Source: an uncultured bacterium
GTDB taxonomy: Bacteria > Verrucomicrobiota > Kiritimatiellia > RFP12 > UBA1067
DNA: 35,626 bases
Assembly: GCA_902801025.1 (NCBI GenBank)
Contig: CADCGZ010000066.1
Span: 1-35,626 of the forward strand
Direction of reading: 5' to 3'
In this document: positions 24,774 through 31,893 of the stretch, in pieces
How the letters are laid out: each line of letters begins with the position of its first letter
Numbering within the stretch: the first letter of the stretch is position 1
The notes under the pieces: model-generated
Database searches by the model: none
The model's input: the letters and a program-made list of their open reading frames with translations, nothing else
Told to the model about the DNA's origin: nothing
Translations under genes and position numbers: made by a program

Positions 24774-25889
24774 ATGAAAAACATCGCCCGGTTCATTTCG
24801 GTGGCCGCCACGGTCTGTGGACTGTCGCTTTGGGCCCAGGATGATGACGTCGAAGACGACGCCACCACCACGACCGAGACAACCGCCGACGGCGGGGAAG
24901 AAGCCGACGTCGGCATCGACATCGGCGGGCAGATACACCACTCGAAGTCCGAGCCCAAGTTCTTCTACACGCTTCCGAAGGTTGAGAAGCTCGAGGGCTC
25001 GGCCAGCGTCCTCAAGCCCGGCGCGCGCGACTGGGAGAGCGCACTGGAAGGCAGGTTCTACCCGCTTGGTTCGGTCTTCCGCACCTCTGGCTCTGCGACG
25101 CGCCTCACCGTCGCGCTTGGCAGGGACTGCAGCGTCGTCGTTGCGGGCGAGGCGTCGTTCGGAACGCGCGGGCAGGGTCTCGACGTCAAGTCCAGGGCGA
25201 TTCTCCTCAAGAGCGGCACGATAACGGTCGACCTCCCGCGCAACCTTCCGGAAGGGCTCTTTTTCGTCGAGGCGCCCGGCTTTTCAGTCTTGAACCCCGC
25301 CGGCAAGTCGACGTACCGCTACGTCAAGACGGGGGACGGCGACAAGGCGACGATTCGCTGCGTCACCGGCTCGCTTGCGATTGAAGGGCTCCACTTCAAG
25401 ATACTCTCGATGCGCGCCGCCAACGAAGTCTGCATCCAGACGTCGCAGGACGCGCTCTTCACCGGGATCTACGGCACTCGCGGCGACTACATTTGCAAGC
25501 TCGACCAGGGGCTCATCAAGATCCGCGACGTAGAGACCGGCGAGTCGCACACTGAGCAGAAGTTCCTCGAGTGGAAGATCTCCCCACAGACGGCGGTCCG
25601 CATCCAGCGCGCCGTTCCGGAGATCGGCGAGAACATGGCGGTCACCGTCATGACGTTCGATGCGACGGGCACCCTCAAGAACCGCTGCGCCTTTGCGGAG
25701 AACCGCTTCGAGGTGAACTCGGGCGAGCTTGCGCCGCATGACAAGAGCAGCCAGGCCGAGCTCGAGAAGAAGGCTGCGGAAGCGACTTCCGACACGGGCA
25801 CCGTCGAGACCGAGGCCGTCGAGGCCGAAGCCGAGGACAACGGCGGCTCTTCGGGCGGCGGCTCTTCGGACGACGATCTCGATTTCTAA
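24774..25889 (+). CDS. Exported FecR-like domain protein with acidic termini
   Basis: A 371-residue protein with a signal peptide (ISVAATVCGLSLWAQ). An acidic Thr-rich linker (DDDVEDDATTTTETTADGGEE) follows, then a beta-rich core at about 60-320. The core stretch GSVFRTSGSATRLTVALG...CSVVVAGEASF resembles FecR-type domains. The tail is strongly acidic and Gly/Ser-rich (EAEAEDNGGSSGGGSSDDDLDF). Probably periplasmic or surface-located. Role unknown: no sigma factor or TonB receptor lies nearby, so classical FecR signalling is not supported. GAAAGGAAC about 8 nt upstream serves ATG 24774. It lies 11 bp after galK and 62 bp before the PpiD-like gene. Confidence 0.7.
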   Translation: MKNIARFISVAATVCGLSLWAQDDDVEDDATTTTETTADGGEEADVGIDIGGQIHHSKSEPKFFYTLPKVEKLEGSASVLKPGARDWESALEGRFYPLGSVFRTSGSATRLTVALGRDCSVVVAGEASFGTRGQGLDVKSRAILLKSGTITVDLPRNLPEGLFFVEAPGFSVLNPAGKSTYRYVKTGDGDKATIRCVTGSLAIEGLHFKILSMRAANEVCIQTSQDALFTGIYGTRGDYICKLDQGLIKIRDVETGESHTEQKFLEWKISPQTAVRIQRAVPEIGENMAVTVMTFDATGTLKNRCAFAENRFEVNSGELAPHDKSSQAELEKKAAEATSDTGTVETEAVEAEAEDNGGSSGGGSSDDDLDF

Positions 25890-25951
25890 GGTGCGTTTCA
25901 CGCAGACAACAAAACATAGAAAGTCCAAATACAGAAAGTTCAGAGTGTAAA

Positions 25952-27604
25952 ATGGTAATCCTGCAGTTCAACAAGCTCATTCGCAACAAGTGGCTTTGGG
26001 GTGTTTTCGCGGTAATCGTCGGCGGTGCGTTCGCCTTCGACTTTCTTGTAGACGATCTTCTGAGGGACGGCAAGCGCGAGACAAATGATTCTGGCGTAGG
26101 CACTCTCGGCGGCCAACCGGTCAATTCGGCCGAGTTCCGCGCCATTGCCGAGGATGCCCGCGGGTTCGGACAGAACCGCGACTGGCGCCGCAGCAACGCC
26201 GAGGTGAACCGCGAGGCGTGGGAGACGACGGCGCTTCTCGAAGTCGCCCGCCGCAACGGCGTCGAGGCGACCGATTCCGAGGTCGCGCAGGCAATCCGCA
26301 ACGACCGGTCGTTCCAGCAGAACGGCCAGTTCAGCTTCGCCATGTACCAGGCGCTCCTGCGCGAGAACGGCCTTTCGCCCGAGCGCTTCGAGGAGTTTCT
26401 CAAGCGCCGTCTCACGGCGATGAAGGTCGCGGGCTCCGTGCTTTCCGGCTCTGCTTCGTGGGCCTCTCCGATGGAGATCGAGCAGGCGGTAGCCGACATG
26501 ACCGACTCCTACACCGTGCGCGTCGCCCGCTTCAAGCAGGACAAGCAAGAGGCAGACGCCGTGAAGCTCGACGACGCCGGGCTCAAGAAGTGGTACGACG
26601 AGAACTCCAAGTCCCTCGAGCTTCCCGAGCGCACGAAGCTGCGCCTTGTCAAGTTCGATGCCGCGGCGAGCAACGCGCTCGCGGCCGTGACCGTCACCGA
26701 AGACGCGCTCCGCGACCACTACGACGTCACCGTCGACAAGTACACCACGACCGACACGAACGGCGTCGAGACGGTGAAGAAGTTTGAGGACGTCAGGGCC
26801 GAGGTCGAGAAGGAAGTCCGCCTCATCGAGTCCGTCCAGTGCCTCGTCACCAACCTCACTTCGCGCGTCTACGGCGTGAAGCCCGCCGAGGGCAAGTCCC
26901 GTCTCGACGAGATTGCCGCCGAGGAGGGGCTCAAGGTCGAGACGAGCGACTGGTTCTCGCTCGAAGGTCCCTACAAGGATGGCTTCATGAAGCGCGCGAC
27001 GGCCATCTGCCCAGGCGCCAACGGTTTCGAGGAAGTCGTCGCCGAGCTCGATTCGTCGAGCGAAGACCTCCGCTACGGCGTTGTCGCCTCCGACAAGGCG
27101 GTGTGGCTTGTCGAGAAGGCCGAGACGAGCGCGGCGCATGTGCCGACGTTCGACGAGGCGAAGGAGATCGTCCGTCCTCGTGCGCTCGCCGCCGCGAAGG
27201 CCGATGCATTTAAGCAGAAGGTCGAATCGGTGATCGCCAAGGGCGTCAAGGCGGTCGTCGAGTCGGGCAATGTCTCGACCAACATCACCTTCGCCGTGTG
27301 CGACATGAAGCAGGGCGACTTCCCCGACCAGAACGTCATCGCGTCCGCCGCGATGAAGCTCCGCAAGGGCGAGATTTCCAAGTTCACGTCAACCGGCACG
27401 GGCAGGGCGCTTGTCGTCGTCTGCGAGGATCGCGTTCCCGGCGATGCGGCCAAGGCGCAGATATGGAAGCTCCAGGTGCGCAGCGAGGTCGAAGCCCTCC
27501 AGCGCCGCCAGATCCCCGAGTCTTGGAAGAAGTGGAATCTCGATCGCCTTGGCTTCGAGCCGGGCGAAGGTGCGTCGGTTGTCGACGCGGAGATTGACGA
27601 ATGA
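25952..27604 (+). CDS. PpiD/SurA-like membrane-anchored folding factor
   Basis: A 550-residue protein with one N-terminal transmembrane anchor (KWLWGVFAVIVGGAFAFDFLV) and the rest periplasmic, like PpiD. The N-terminal chaperone-like part includes VGTLGGQPVNSAEFRAI, REAWETTALLEVARRNGVEATDSEVAQAI and FQQNGQFSFAMYQALL, all typical of SurA_N/PpiD proteins. A clear parvulin active-site core is not obvious, so prolyl isomerase activity is uncertain and a pure chaperone role is possible. The C-terminal part (DVRAEVEKEVR) is coiled-coil-like. ATG 25952 lacks a strong SD. Its stop overlaps the dUTPase start (ATGA). Confidence 0.78.
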   Translation: MVILQFNKLIRNKWLWGVFAVIVGGAFAFDFLVDDLLRDGKRETNDSGVGTLGGQPVNSAEFRAIAEDARGFGQNRDWRRSNAEVNREAWETTALLEVARRNGVEATDSEVAQAIRNDRSFQQNGQFSFAMYQALLRENGLSPERFEEFLKRRLTAMKVAGSVLSGSASWASPMEIEQAVADMTDSYTVRVARFKQDKQEADAVKLDDAGLKKWYDENSKSLELPERTKLRLVKFDAAASNALAAVTVTEDALRDHYDVTVDKYTTTDTNGVETVKKFEDVRAEVEKEVRLIESVQCLVTNLTSRVYGVKPAEGKSRLDEIAAEEGLKVETSDWFSLEGPYKDGFMKRATAICPGANGFEEVVAELDSSSEDLRYGVVASDKAVWLVEKAETSAAHVPTFDEAKEIVRPRALAAAKADAFKQKVESVIAKGVKAVVESGNVSTNITFAVCDMKQGDFPDQNVIASAAMKLRKGEISKFTSTGTGRALVVVCEDRVPGDAAKAQIWKLQVRSEVEALQRRQIPESWKKWNLDRLGFEPGEGASVVDAEIDE

Positions 27605-28029
27605 CGCTTCGCTTCAAGCGCATTCATCCTGACGCGGTGCTCCCGGCGTACGCCCATCCAAGCGACGCCGGCATGGATGTCCGGAGCGTTGCCGACCTCG
27701 TGATCCCGCAGGGTGGAAGGGCCCTTGTCCCGACGGGACTTGTCGCCATCATTCCGCCGATGTACGAAATCCAGGTCCGCCCGAGGTCGGGTCTTGCGCT
27801 CAAGCACGGCGTAACGGTGCTAAACACTCCTGGAACTATAGACTCGGGCTACCGCGGCGAAATCGGCGTCATACTCGCGAACTTCGGCGACAAGGATTTT
27901 TCCGTCGCGAAGGGCGACAAGGTCGCGCAGCTCGTCTTTGCGCCGGTAGTGCAGCCTGAAGTCCTCGAGACCGACACGATTGACGACACCGACCGTGGCG
28001 CCGGCGGCTTCGGCTCAACGGGAAAATAG
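27601..28029 (+). CDS. dut: dUTP diphosphatase (dUTPase)
   Basis: A 142-residue trimeric dUTPase that hydrolyses dUTP to dUMP and pyrophosphate, keeping uracil out of DNA and supplying thymidylate synthesis. All five motifs are visible: AGMDVRS (1), RPRSGLALKHG (2), GTIDSGYRGEIGV (3), GDKVAQLVFAP (4) and the C-terminal RGAGGFGSTGK (5). Its length is normal and it is complete. ATG overlaps the PpiD-like stop by 4 bp, so translation is coupled. Confidence 0.96.
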   Translation: MTLRFKRIHPDAVLPAYAHPSDAGMDVRSVADLVIPQGGRALVPTGLVAIIPPMYEIQVRPRSGLALKHGVTVLNTPGTIDSGYRGEIGVILANFGDKDFSVAKGDKVAQLVFAPVVQPEVLETDTIDDTDRGAGGFGSTGK

Positions 28030-28031
28030 CC

Positions 28032-28083
28032 ATGTAGAACAGGTAGAACATGCAGAAACTCTACACGATCTACATGTTCTACA
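28032..28083 (+). repeat. GTAGAACA-type repeat with inverted copies
   Basis: GTAGAACATG (28043-28052) is exactly inverted by CATGTTCTAC (28073-28082), and an adjacent TGTAGAACA copy (28033-28041) also has a reverse match (GTTCTACA, 28076-28083). The units recur about every 9 bp. The element fills the gap between dut and def. It could form a hairpin but has no T tract. Confidence 0.85.
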
Positions 28084-28107
28084 CGGCTTAAACAGAGGTC
28101 ACAACTC

Positions 28108-28653
28108 TTGAAACTCAAGATCTACAAGTACGGCGAACCTGTCCTCCGCGAAAAGTCGGAGCCGGTTGCCGTCGTCACCGAGCCGCTTAGGGAGCTCGTC
28201 GCAGACATGCTTACGACGATGCATGCGGCGAAGGGCGTCGGGCTCGCGGCCCAGCAGGTCGGCCGCACGGAGAGGGTGTGCGTGATCGACATCCCGGAAG
28301 GGTGCGAGACCGACGAGGACGCAGCGTTCAACTCCATCGTTTCGATGCCGCTTGTCCTCTTCAATCCAGAGATCATCTCCCGCGACGGGGCCCAGCTCGA
28401 CAAGGAAGGGTGCCTGAGTTTCCCCGGGATCGGCGGGTCCGTCGAGCGCGCAGCGCAGGTTACGTGCCAGTATCTCGACATAAACAACTTGCCGCAGATC
28501 GTGACGGCCCGCGGCTTCCTCGCGCGCGCCTTGCAGCACGAGATCGACCATCTCGACGGCATCCTCTATGTTGACCGCATGGCGGAGGCCGAGCGCCATT
28601 CCTTCGAGCCGAAGCTCAAGAAGCTCTCCGATTCCAACGGTGGCGTCGAGTAG
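28108..28653 (+). CDS. def: Peptide deformylase
   Basis: A 181-residue iron/zinc metallo-enzyme that removes the formyl group from nascent proteins at the ribosome. All three motifs are present: GVGLAAQQVG (motif 1), EGCLSFPG (motif 2, Cys metal ligand) and QHEIDHLDG (motif 3, HExxH). The start is TTG 28108 with AGAGGT at 28093-28098; no ATG fits the N-terminal homology (KIYKYGEPVLREKSEPV). It is followed by a strong bidirectional terminator. Confidence 0.95.
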   Translation: MKLKIYKYGEPVLREKSEPVAVVTEPLRELVADMLTTMHAAKGVGLAAQQVGRTERVCVIDIPEGCETDEDAAFNSIVSMPLVLFNPEIISRDGAQLDKEGCLSFPGIGGSVERAAQVTCQYLDINNLPQIVTARGFLARALQHEIDHLDGILYVDRMAEAERHSFEPKLKKLSDSNGGVE

Positions 28654-28673
28654 AGATCCTAGAGGTTCGAGAT

Positions 28674-28715
28674 AAAAAAGAACGCCGCGGCAGATGTGCC
28701 GCGGCTTCCTTTTTT
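28674..28715. terminator. Bidirectional intrinsic terminator
   Basis: GCCGCGGCA (28684-28692), loop GATG, then TGCCGCGGC (28697-28705): a perfect 9-bp GC stem. It is flanked by an A run on the left (28674-28679) and a T-rich run on the right (28706-28715). It serves def on the plus strand and the CBM48 gene on the minus strand, which converge here. Confidence 0.92.
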
Positions 28716-28732
28716 ACGTGCTGTGTCGTTGG

Positions 28733-29089
28733 TTACTTGACGACGACGACCGAGTTGAACGTGCCCTGGTCGTTCTTGACCGAGTTCTCGTTCTCCGGGT
28801 CGGCGCACCAGGTGCCGTCGATCACGAACTTGTACTGGTATTCGCCGGGGGCGAGCTGCACCGTTGCGGAGTAGAGCCCGTTCTTGGCCTTGTAGGCCAT
28901 CTTCTTCGCCGTTGTGCTCCACTCGTTGAAGGAGCCGGCGAGATACACGGCCTTGCCCTTTTCGGCATGGACGGTGAACGTCACGGACTTCTTCGCGGAC
29001 TTCGTGGTCTTCTTTGCAGCGGGCTTGGCGGAGGGCTTCTTCGCGACGACCGTCTTTGCAGCGCTCTTCTTTGTAGTCTTGATCTTCAT
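28733..29089 (-). CDS. Lys/Ala-rich tail fused to a CBM48 (glycogen-binding) domain
   Basis: A 118-residue protein. Residues 1-35 are rich in Lys and Ala with KKPSAKPAAKK-type repeats, like histone H1 or bacterial Hc1/AlgP tails. Residues about 36-118 form an AMPK-beta/isoamylase early-set domain: VTFTVHAEKGKAVYLAGSF, NEW, GLYSATVQLAPGEYQYKF and VIDGTW, with Trp residues suited to bind alpha-glucan. No signal peptide is present, so it is cytoplasmic. The start is the MKIKTTKK codon at 29089; upstream in-frame codons (to 29206) lack conservation-like features and lie past the likely promoter. It may decorate glycogen or bridge glucan and nucleic acid; function is unknown. Confidence 0.8.
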   Translation of the reverse strand: MKIKTTKKSAAKTVVAKKPSAKPAAKKTTKSAKKSVTFTVHAEKGKAVYLAGSFNEWSTTAKKMAYKAKNGLYSATVQLAPGEYQYKFVIDGTWCADPENENSVKNDQGTFNSVVVVK

Positions 29090-29176
29090 TTTTTGTTGCT
29101 TTTGTTTTTGTTTTGTAATTGTGTTCGATTGCGGGGGACAGGGTCTTGAGGATGCCTTTTCCGAGCGAACGGGCGT

Positions 29177-29206
29177 ATAGTATCTCATATTTTTTTGAAA
29201 AGTCAA
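29177..29206 (-). promoter_or_regulatory. Promoter of the CBM48 gene
   Basis: Read on the minus strand: TTGACT (29206-29201), an 18-bp A/T-rich spacer, and TACTAT (29182-29177). It predicts a leader of about 80 nt that is A-rich near the ATG and has no clear SD. Confidence 0.65.
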
Positions 29207-29230
29207 TGATAAACGTATGAAAATTTTTGG

Positions 29231-29236
29231 TATAAT
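29231..29236 (+). promoter_or_regulatory. -10 box (extended TGG-TATAAT) of the FtsB-like gene
   Basis: TTTTTGG-TATAAT ends 8 nt before ATG 29245. No -35 is convincing; the extended TGn element may compensate. It is divergent from the CBM48 promoter, the two boxes lying within 60 bp. Probably leaderless. Confidence 0.65.
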
Positions 29237-29244
29237 CTTCCGCG

Positions 29245-29532
29245 ATGACAGACGGATTCAAAGACAGGCTTTGGCGCGCCGGAACGATGTCGCTTCTTGC
29301 GATCATCGTTTTCGTCGGCGCATACACGGCGTGGCCTACGTATCTTCGCGGGAACAGTCTCAAGGCGGAGGATGCGCGGCTCAGCCGGCAGATCGAGGAG
29401 AAGAAGCGCGAAATCGAGCGGCTCCGCGATTTCCAGAGGCGCTTCCGCACCGACCCCGATCTCGTCGAGCGCATCGCCCGCCAGAATGGGCGCGTCTATC
29501 CGGGCGAGCTCGTATTCATCTTCGAAGACTGA
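29245..29532 (+). CDS. FtsB/DivIC-family septum formation initiator
   Basis: A 95-residue bitopic protein: short cytoplasmic N-terminus, one transmembrane helix (MSLLAIIVFVGAYTAWPTYL), a coiled coil (AEDARLSRQIEEKKREIERLRDF), and the family-typical ending DPDLVERIARQNGRVYPGELVFIFED. FtsB/DivIC proteins link FtsL and FtsQ in the divisome. Its length is normal. It heads a short operon with the HELTH membrane protein 3 bp downstream and lgt. Confidence 0.85.
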   Translation: MTDGFKDRLWRAGTMSLLAIIVFVGAYTAWPTYLRGNSLKAEDARLSRQIEEKKREIERLRDFQRRFRTDPDLVERIARQNGRVYPGELVFIFED

Positions 29533-29535
29533 CCG

Positions 29536-30240
29536 ATGGCGAATTTCCTGCGAATGCTTCTGGGCGTCGCGCTTCTGCCGATGTGCTGGGGTGTGGTCCG
29601 GGCCTTCTGCGACTCGGTCGTTGCGGCGGCTGGCGAGTCGGGCGGGATTACGGCCGAGTCGATAGCGCTTCTCGGCGGCATGCTCGCGTTCGCGCTCTGC
29701 TGGATGTCGGTCCCGCACCCCGTGAAGACGTACGTGCTCGGGCACGAGCTCACGCACGCGATATGGGGGCTACTCTTTGGCGCGGTTCCTTCGCGGCTCC
29801 GCATCTCCGAGTCGGGCGGCAGCGTGAACCTCACGAAGTCGAACATGCTGATAACGCTTGCGCCGTACTTCTTCCCGTTCTACACCTTTGTCGTCGTCAT
29901 CGCGGCGATTGTCACCTATGCGTTCGTCCGTCCGCTGCCGTGGCTTCCTCTTTGGATGTTCATGGTTGGCTTCACGTGGGCGTTTCACGTCCTCTTCACG
30001 ATTGAGACGCTTTCGCAGCGCCAGCCCGACGTGAAATTGTACGGACGCGTCTTCTCGTGGGTCTTCATCTTCCTTGCGAACGTCGCGCTCGTCCTGGTGT
30101 TCCTCGCCGCCGTTACGTCGCTTTCGTTCGCGCAGCTTGGCGGCTTTCTTGTGCATCGTGTCCTTGACGCCTACGTCGGCGTCGGCTTGGCTGCGGTTGC
30201 CGCGTTCAAATGGGTTGTTTCGAAATGTTCCCGGACCTGA
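29536..30240 (+). CDS. Polytopic membrane protein with HELTH zinc-protease motif
   Basis: A 234-residue protein with about six hydrophobic segments (for example LGVALLPMCWGVVRAF, LGGMLAFALCWMSV, FYTFVVVIAAIVTYAF, VALVLVFLAAVTSL). VLGHELTHAIWGLLFG holds HExxH at the start of a membrane helix, as in site-2/M50-like intramembrane proteases, but no NPDG-like third-ligand motif is obvious. The family is unrecognised; proteolytic function is inferred only from the motif. ATG 29536 follows the FtsB-like stop by 3 bp. Its 3' end overlaps the lgt start, so the three genes are co-translated. Confidence 0.75.
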   Translation: MANFLRMLLGVALLPMCWGVVRAFCDSVVAAAGESGGITAESIALLGGMLAFALCWMSVPHPVKTYVLGHELTHAIWGLLFGAVPSRLRISESGGSVNLTKSNMLITLAPYFFPFYTFVVVIAAIVTYAFVRPLPWLPLWMFMVGFTWAFHVLFTIETLSQRQPDVKLYGRVFSWVFIFLANVALVLVFLAAVTSLSFAQLGGFLVHRVLDAYVGVGLAAVAAFKWVVSKCSRT

Positions 30241-30971
30241 TCGACATCGGCTTTCTGCACCTTCGCACCTACGGCGCCTGCATGGCCGTCGGCTTTCTCC
30301 TCTGCTGGACGCTGATCGAGCGTCTCTCTGGCCGCAAGGACCTCTCGAACTGCATTCTCTCGATGATGGTCGCCGGTGTCGTGGGAGCTCGCGCTGCGTA
30401 CGTGATAGAGCATTGGTCATCCGAGTTTGCGGCGCGTCCGCAGGACATCATCCGCGTCGACCAGGGCGGGCTAATGTTCTACGGCGGGCTTATCCTCGCG
30501 ATCGTCGTGTTCTTCGCGTGGTGCTTCATCAAGAAGGAGCGGCCTCTCGCGCTCGCCGACCTCTTTGCGACGGTGATTCCCCTCGGCCATGCCTGCGGCC
30601 GCATCGGGTGCTTCTTCTACGGCTGCTGCTACGGCAAGGATTCGGATGCGTGGTGCGCAGTCGTCTTCCCGAAGTTCTCTCCAAGCTGGTACGAGCACGG
30701 GCAGCGCATGGTGTCTGTTCTCCCGACGCAGCTTTTCGAGGCGGCGGCGCTTCTCGTCCTCTTCGCCGCGCTCCTCGCGCTCTACCTTAAGCGCCGCCGC
30801 GACACATGCGCCGCGTATCTCGCGGGCTACGGCGTCATCCGCTTTTTCATGGAGTTCTTCCGCGGCGACCCGCGTGCGGCCTTCTGGGGGCTTAGCATAG
30901 GCCAGGTGATCTCCATCGCCCTCATCGCCACCGGCGTTTTTCTCCTGACAAGAAGAAACTCCGATCGTTAG
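30225..30971 (+). CDS. lgt: Prolipoprotein diacylglyceryl transferase
   Basis: A 248-residue inner-membrane enzyme that transfers diacylglycerol from phosphatidylglycerol to the lipobox Cys of prolipoproteins, the first lipoprotein maturation step. Recognisable segments are FPDLIDIGFLHLRTYG, GGLMFYGGL (Tyr where E. coli has His, a common variant), HACGRIGCFFYGCCYG (the Lgt signature region) and YGVIRFFMEFFRGD near the C-terminus. About seven membrane segments are present. The start is uncertain: ATG 30225 begins the family homology and overlaps the upstream gene by 16 bp; ATG 30210 is an alternative that adds five residues. Neither has a good SD, in line with translational coupling. Confidence 0.9.
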   Translation: MFPDLIDIGFLHLRTYGACMAVGFLLCWTLIERLSGRKDLSNCILSMMVAGVVGARAAYVIEHWSSEFAARPQDIIRVDQGGLMFYGGLILAIVVFFAWCFIKKERPLALADLFATVIPLGHACGRIGCFFYGCCYGKDSDAWCAVVFPKFSPSWYEHGQRMVSVLPTQLFEAAALLVLFAALLALYLKRRRDTCAAYLAGYGVIRFFMEFFRGDPRAAFWGLSIGQVISIALIATGVFLLTRRNSDR

Positions 30972-31211
30972 GGCTCACGCGCAGACGCTTGAGCGCCCTG
31001 CGGGTTCGGCTTCGCCGAATCTACCCTCTGCTTCGCTTCGGTGCATTCCCGCTCCGCAGCTTCGCGATTTCTCAACGGCGATTCCGTGCGTTGAATTGTC
31101 TTTTTGGGCTGCCTTCGGCAGGTTTGACGGCATGACAATCAAGCCGTCATGGCGGTGCGGATTTTCGGTATTTGTTGGCGCACGGTAGGGGTTCGCTCCA
31201 TTCGGCTATGG
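30972..31211. other. Non-coding stretch with small hairpins
   Basis: No gene is recognised in these 240 bp. Several short perfect stems occur: TTCGGC-TTC-GCCGAA near 31005-31019, CTGCC-TTC-GGCAG near 31111-31123, and GACGGC/GCCGTC near 31127-31149. Repeated GCTTCGC-like strings are also present. CCGCTCCGCAG at 31049-31059 is exactly inverted at 31765-31775, on the far side of the GxxExxY gene. No T-rich terminator follows lgt. Confidence 0.5.
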
Positions 31212-31604
31212 CTATATGGGCGGGAGCCTTGCGAGGTCGAATGTTTCGTACTGAATTTCCGGTCTGCCGAAGTTGATTAGCAGCGCATATGGAATCCGCG
31301 TAGCGCGAAGGTAGTGGATCACCTGCGCCCATTCGGTCTTTGTCAGGGTCTTGATGGCCTTGAGTTCGATGATGTAGCCTCTGTCAAAACACGTGAAGTC
31401 GGCCCTGTAGCGCGTCTGAAGCCGTGTGCCCTCGTAATAGATGTAGACCTCGTCTTCCCGTGTGTACGGGATAGAGTTTCGCTTGAACTCCAGCTCCAGC
31501 GCGTCGGCATACGCAGATTCGAGAAAGCCATGCCCGAGGGTGTTGTGAACCCGCATGGCGCAACCCATGATGGCGTAGGCGTTGGGATCGTCTTTTAGTG
31601 TCAT
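31212..31604 (-). CDS. GxxExxY family protein (PD-(D/E)XK nuclease-like fold)
   Basis: A 130-residue protein with the name-giving motif in LGHGFLESAYADALELEF (G-F-L-E-S-A-Y), then RADFTCFDRGYIIELKAIK, which has the D...ExK arrangement of PD-(D/E)XK enzymes, then VIHYLRATRIPYALLINFG and the usual end. The family is widespread in PVC and Bacteroidota genomes, and its biological role is not established. It is the only minus-strand gene besides the CBM48 gene and is less GC-rich than its neighbours. Together with its non-coding flanks this suggests a mobile or recently acquired insert. ATG 31604 has a -10-like box 9 nt upstream and no SD. Confidence 0.9.
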   Translation of the reverse strand: MTLKDDPNAYAIMGCAMRVHNTLGHGFLESAYADALELEFKRNSIPYTREDEVYIYYEGTRLQTRYRADFTCFDRGYIIELKAIKTLTKTEWAQVIHYLRATRIPYALLINFGRPEIQYETFDLARLPPI

Positions 31605-31829
31605 GTCAGCGACAGTATATCAAATTTTGCTTCCTCGCAGTGTTGGAATGTGGTGCGGTCCAGTTTGGCATGACAGAGGAGGTCTGGAGGAAACTTCCTC
31701 CAGCTCAAAGACGACATATATCATTCAGCGAGTCGCGAATGAGGGGCGCGAAGCAAGTGCAATTCTGCGGAGCGGTAGCGAGAGCCCTGCTGATCGGAGT
31801 TGATGAACTTGCCTGCCAAAAATGGGTAA
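31605..31829 (+). other. Non-coding stretch with an 8-9 bp hairpin, candidate small RNA region
   Basis: No convincing gene is seen. CTGGAGGAA (31684-31692) is perfectly inverted by TTCCTCCAG (31695-31703). The right part has GCGGAGCGG/GCGAGAGC strings like those left of the GxxExxY gene. An intrinsic terminator-like hairpin follows at 31830-31858, although no plus-strand gene precedes it. Confidence 0.4.
31614..31619 (-). promoter_or_regulatory. -10 box (extended TGA-TATACT) of the GxxExxY gene
   Basis: On the minus strand TGA-TATACT ends 9 nt before ATG 31604, so the transcript would start within a few bases of the start codon. No good -35 is seen. Confidence 0.5.
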
Positions 31830-31858
31830 CCCTCAGGGCTGACCGGAGGGCGGTTTTT
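31830..31858 (+). terminator. Intrinsic terminator-like hairpin directly before the glnA promoter
   Basis: CCCTC (31830-31834) pairs with GAGGG (31846-31850) around an 11-nt loop, followed by CGG and six T (31853-31858). The T run merges into the extended -10 of glnA. It insulates glnA from upstream transcription, or ends an unrecognised RNA. Confidence 0.55.
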
Positions 31859-31861
31859 TGG

Positions 31862-31867
31862 TATAAT
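31862..31867 (+). promoter_or_regulatory. -10 box (extended TGG-TATAAT) of glnA
   Basis: TTTTTTGG-TATAAT lies 26 nt before ATG 31894. The leader carries AAGGGAG (31883-31889) as SD. No clear -35 is visible. Confidence 0.65.
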
Positions 31868-31893
31868 GTCAAAAAATACGAAAAGGGAGTCTC

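Noticed and set aside
31180..31215. Possible tRNA T-arm (GGGGTTCGCTCC)
   Set aside because: No acceptor stem or anticodon arm can be formed around it. No other tRNA-like pattern was found in the window.
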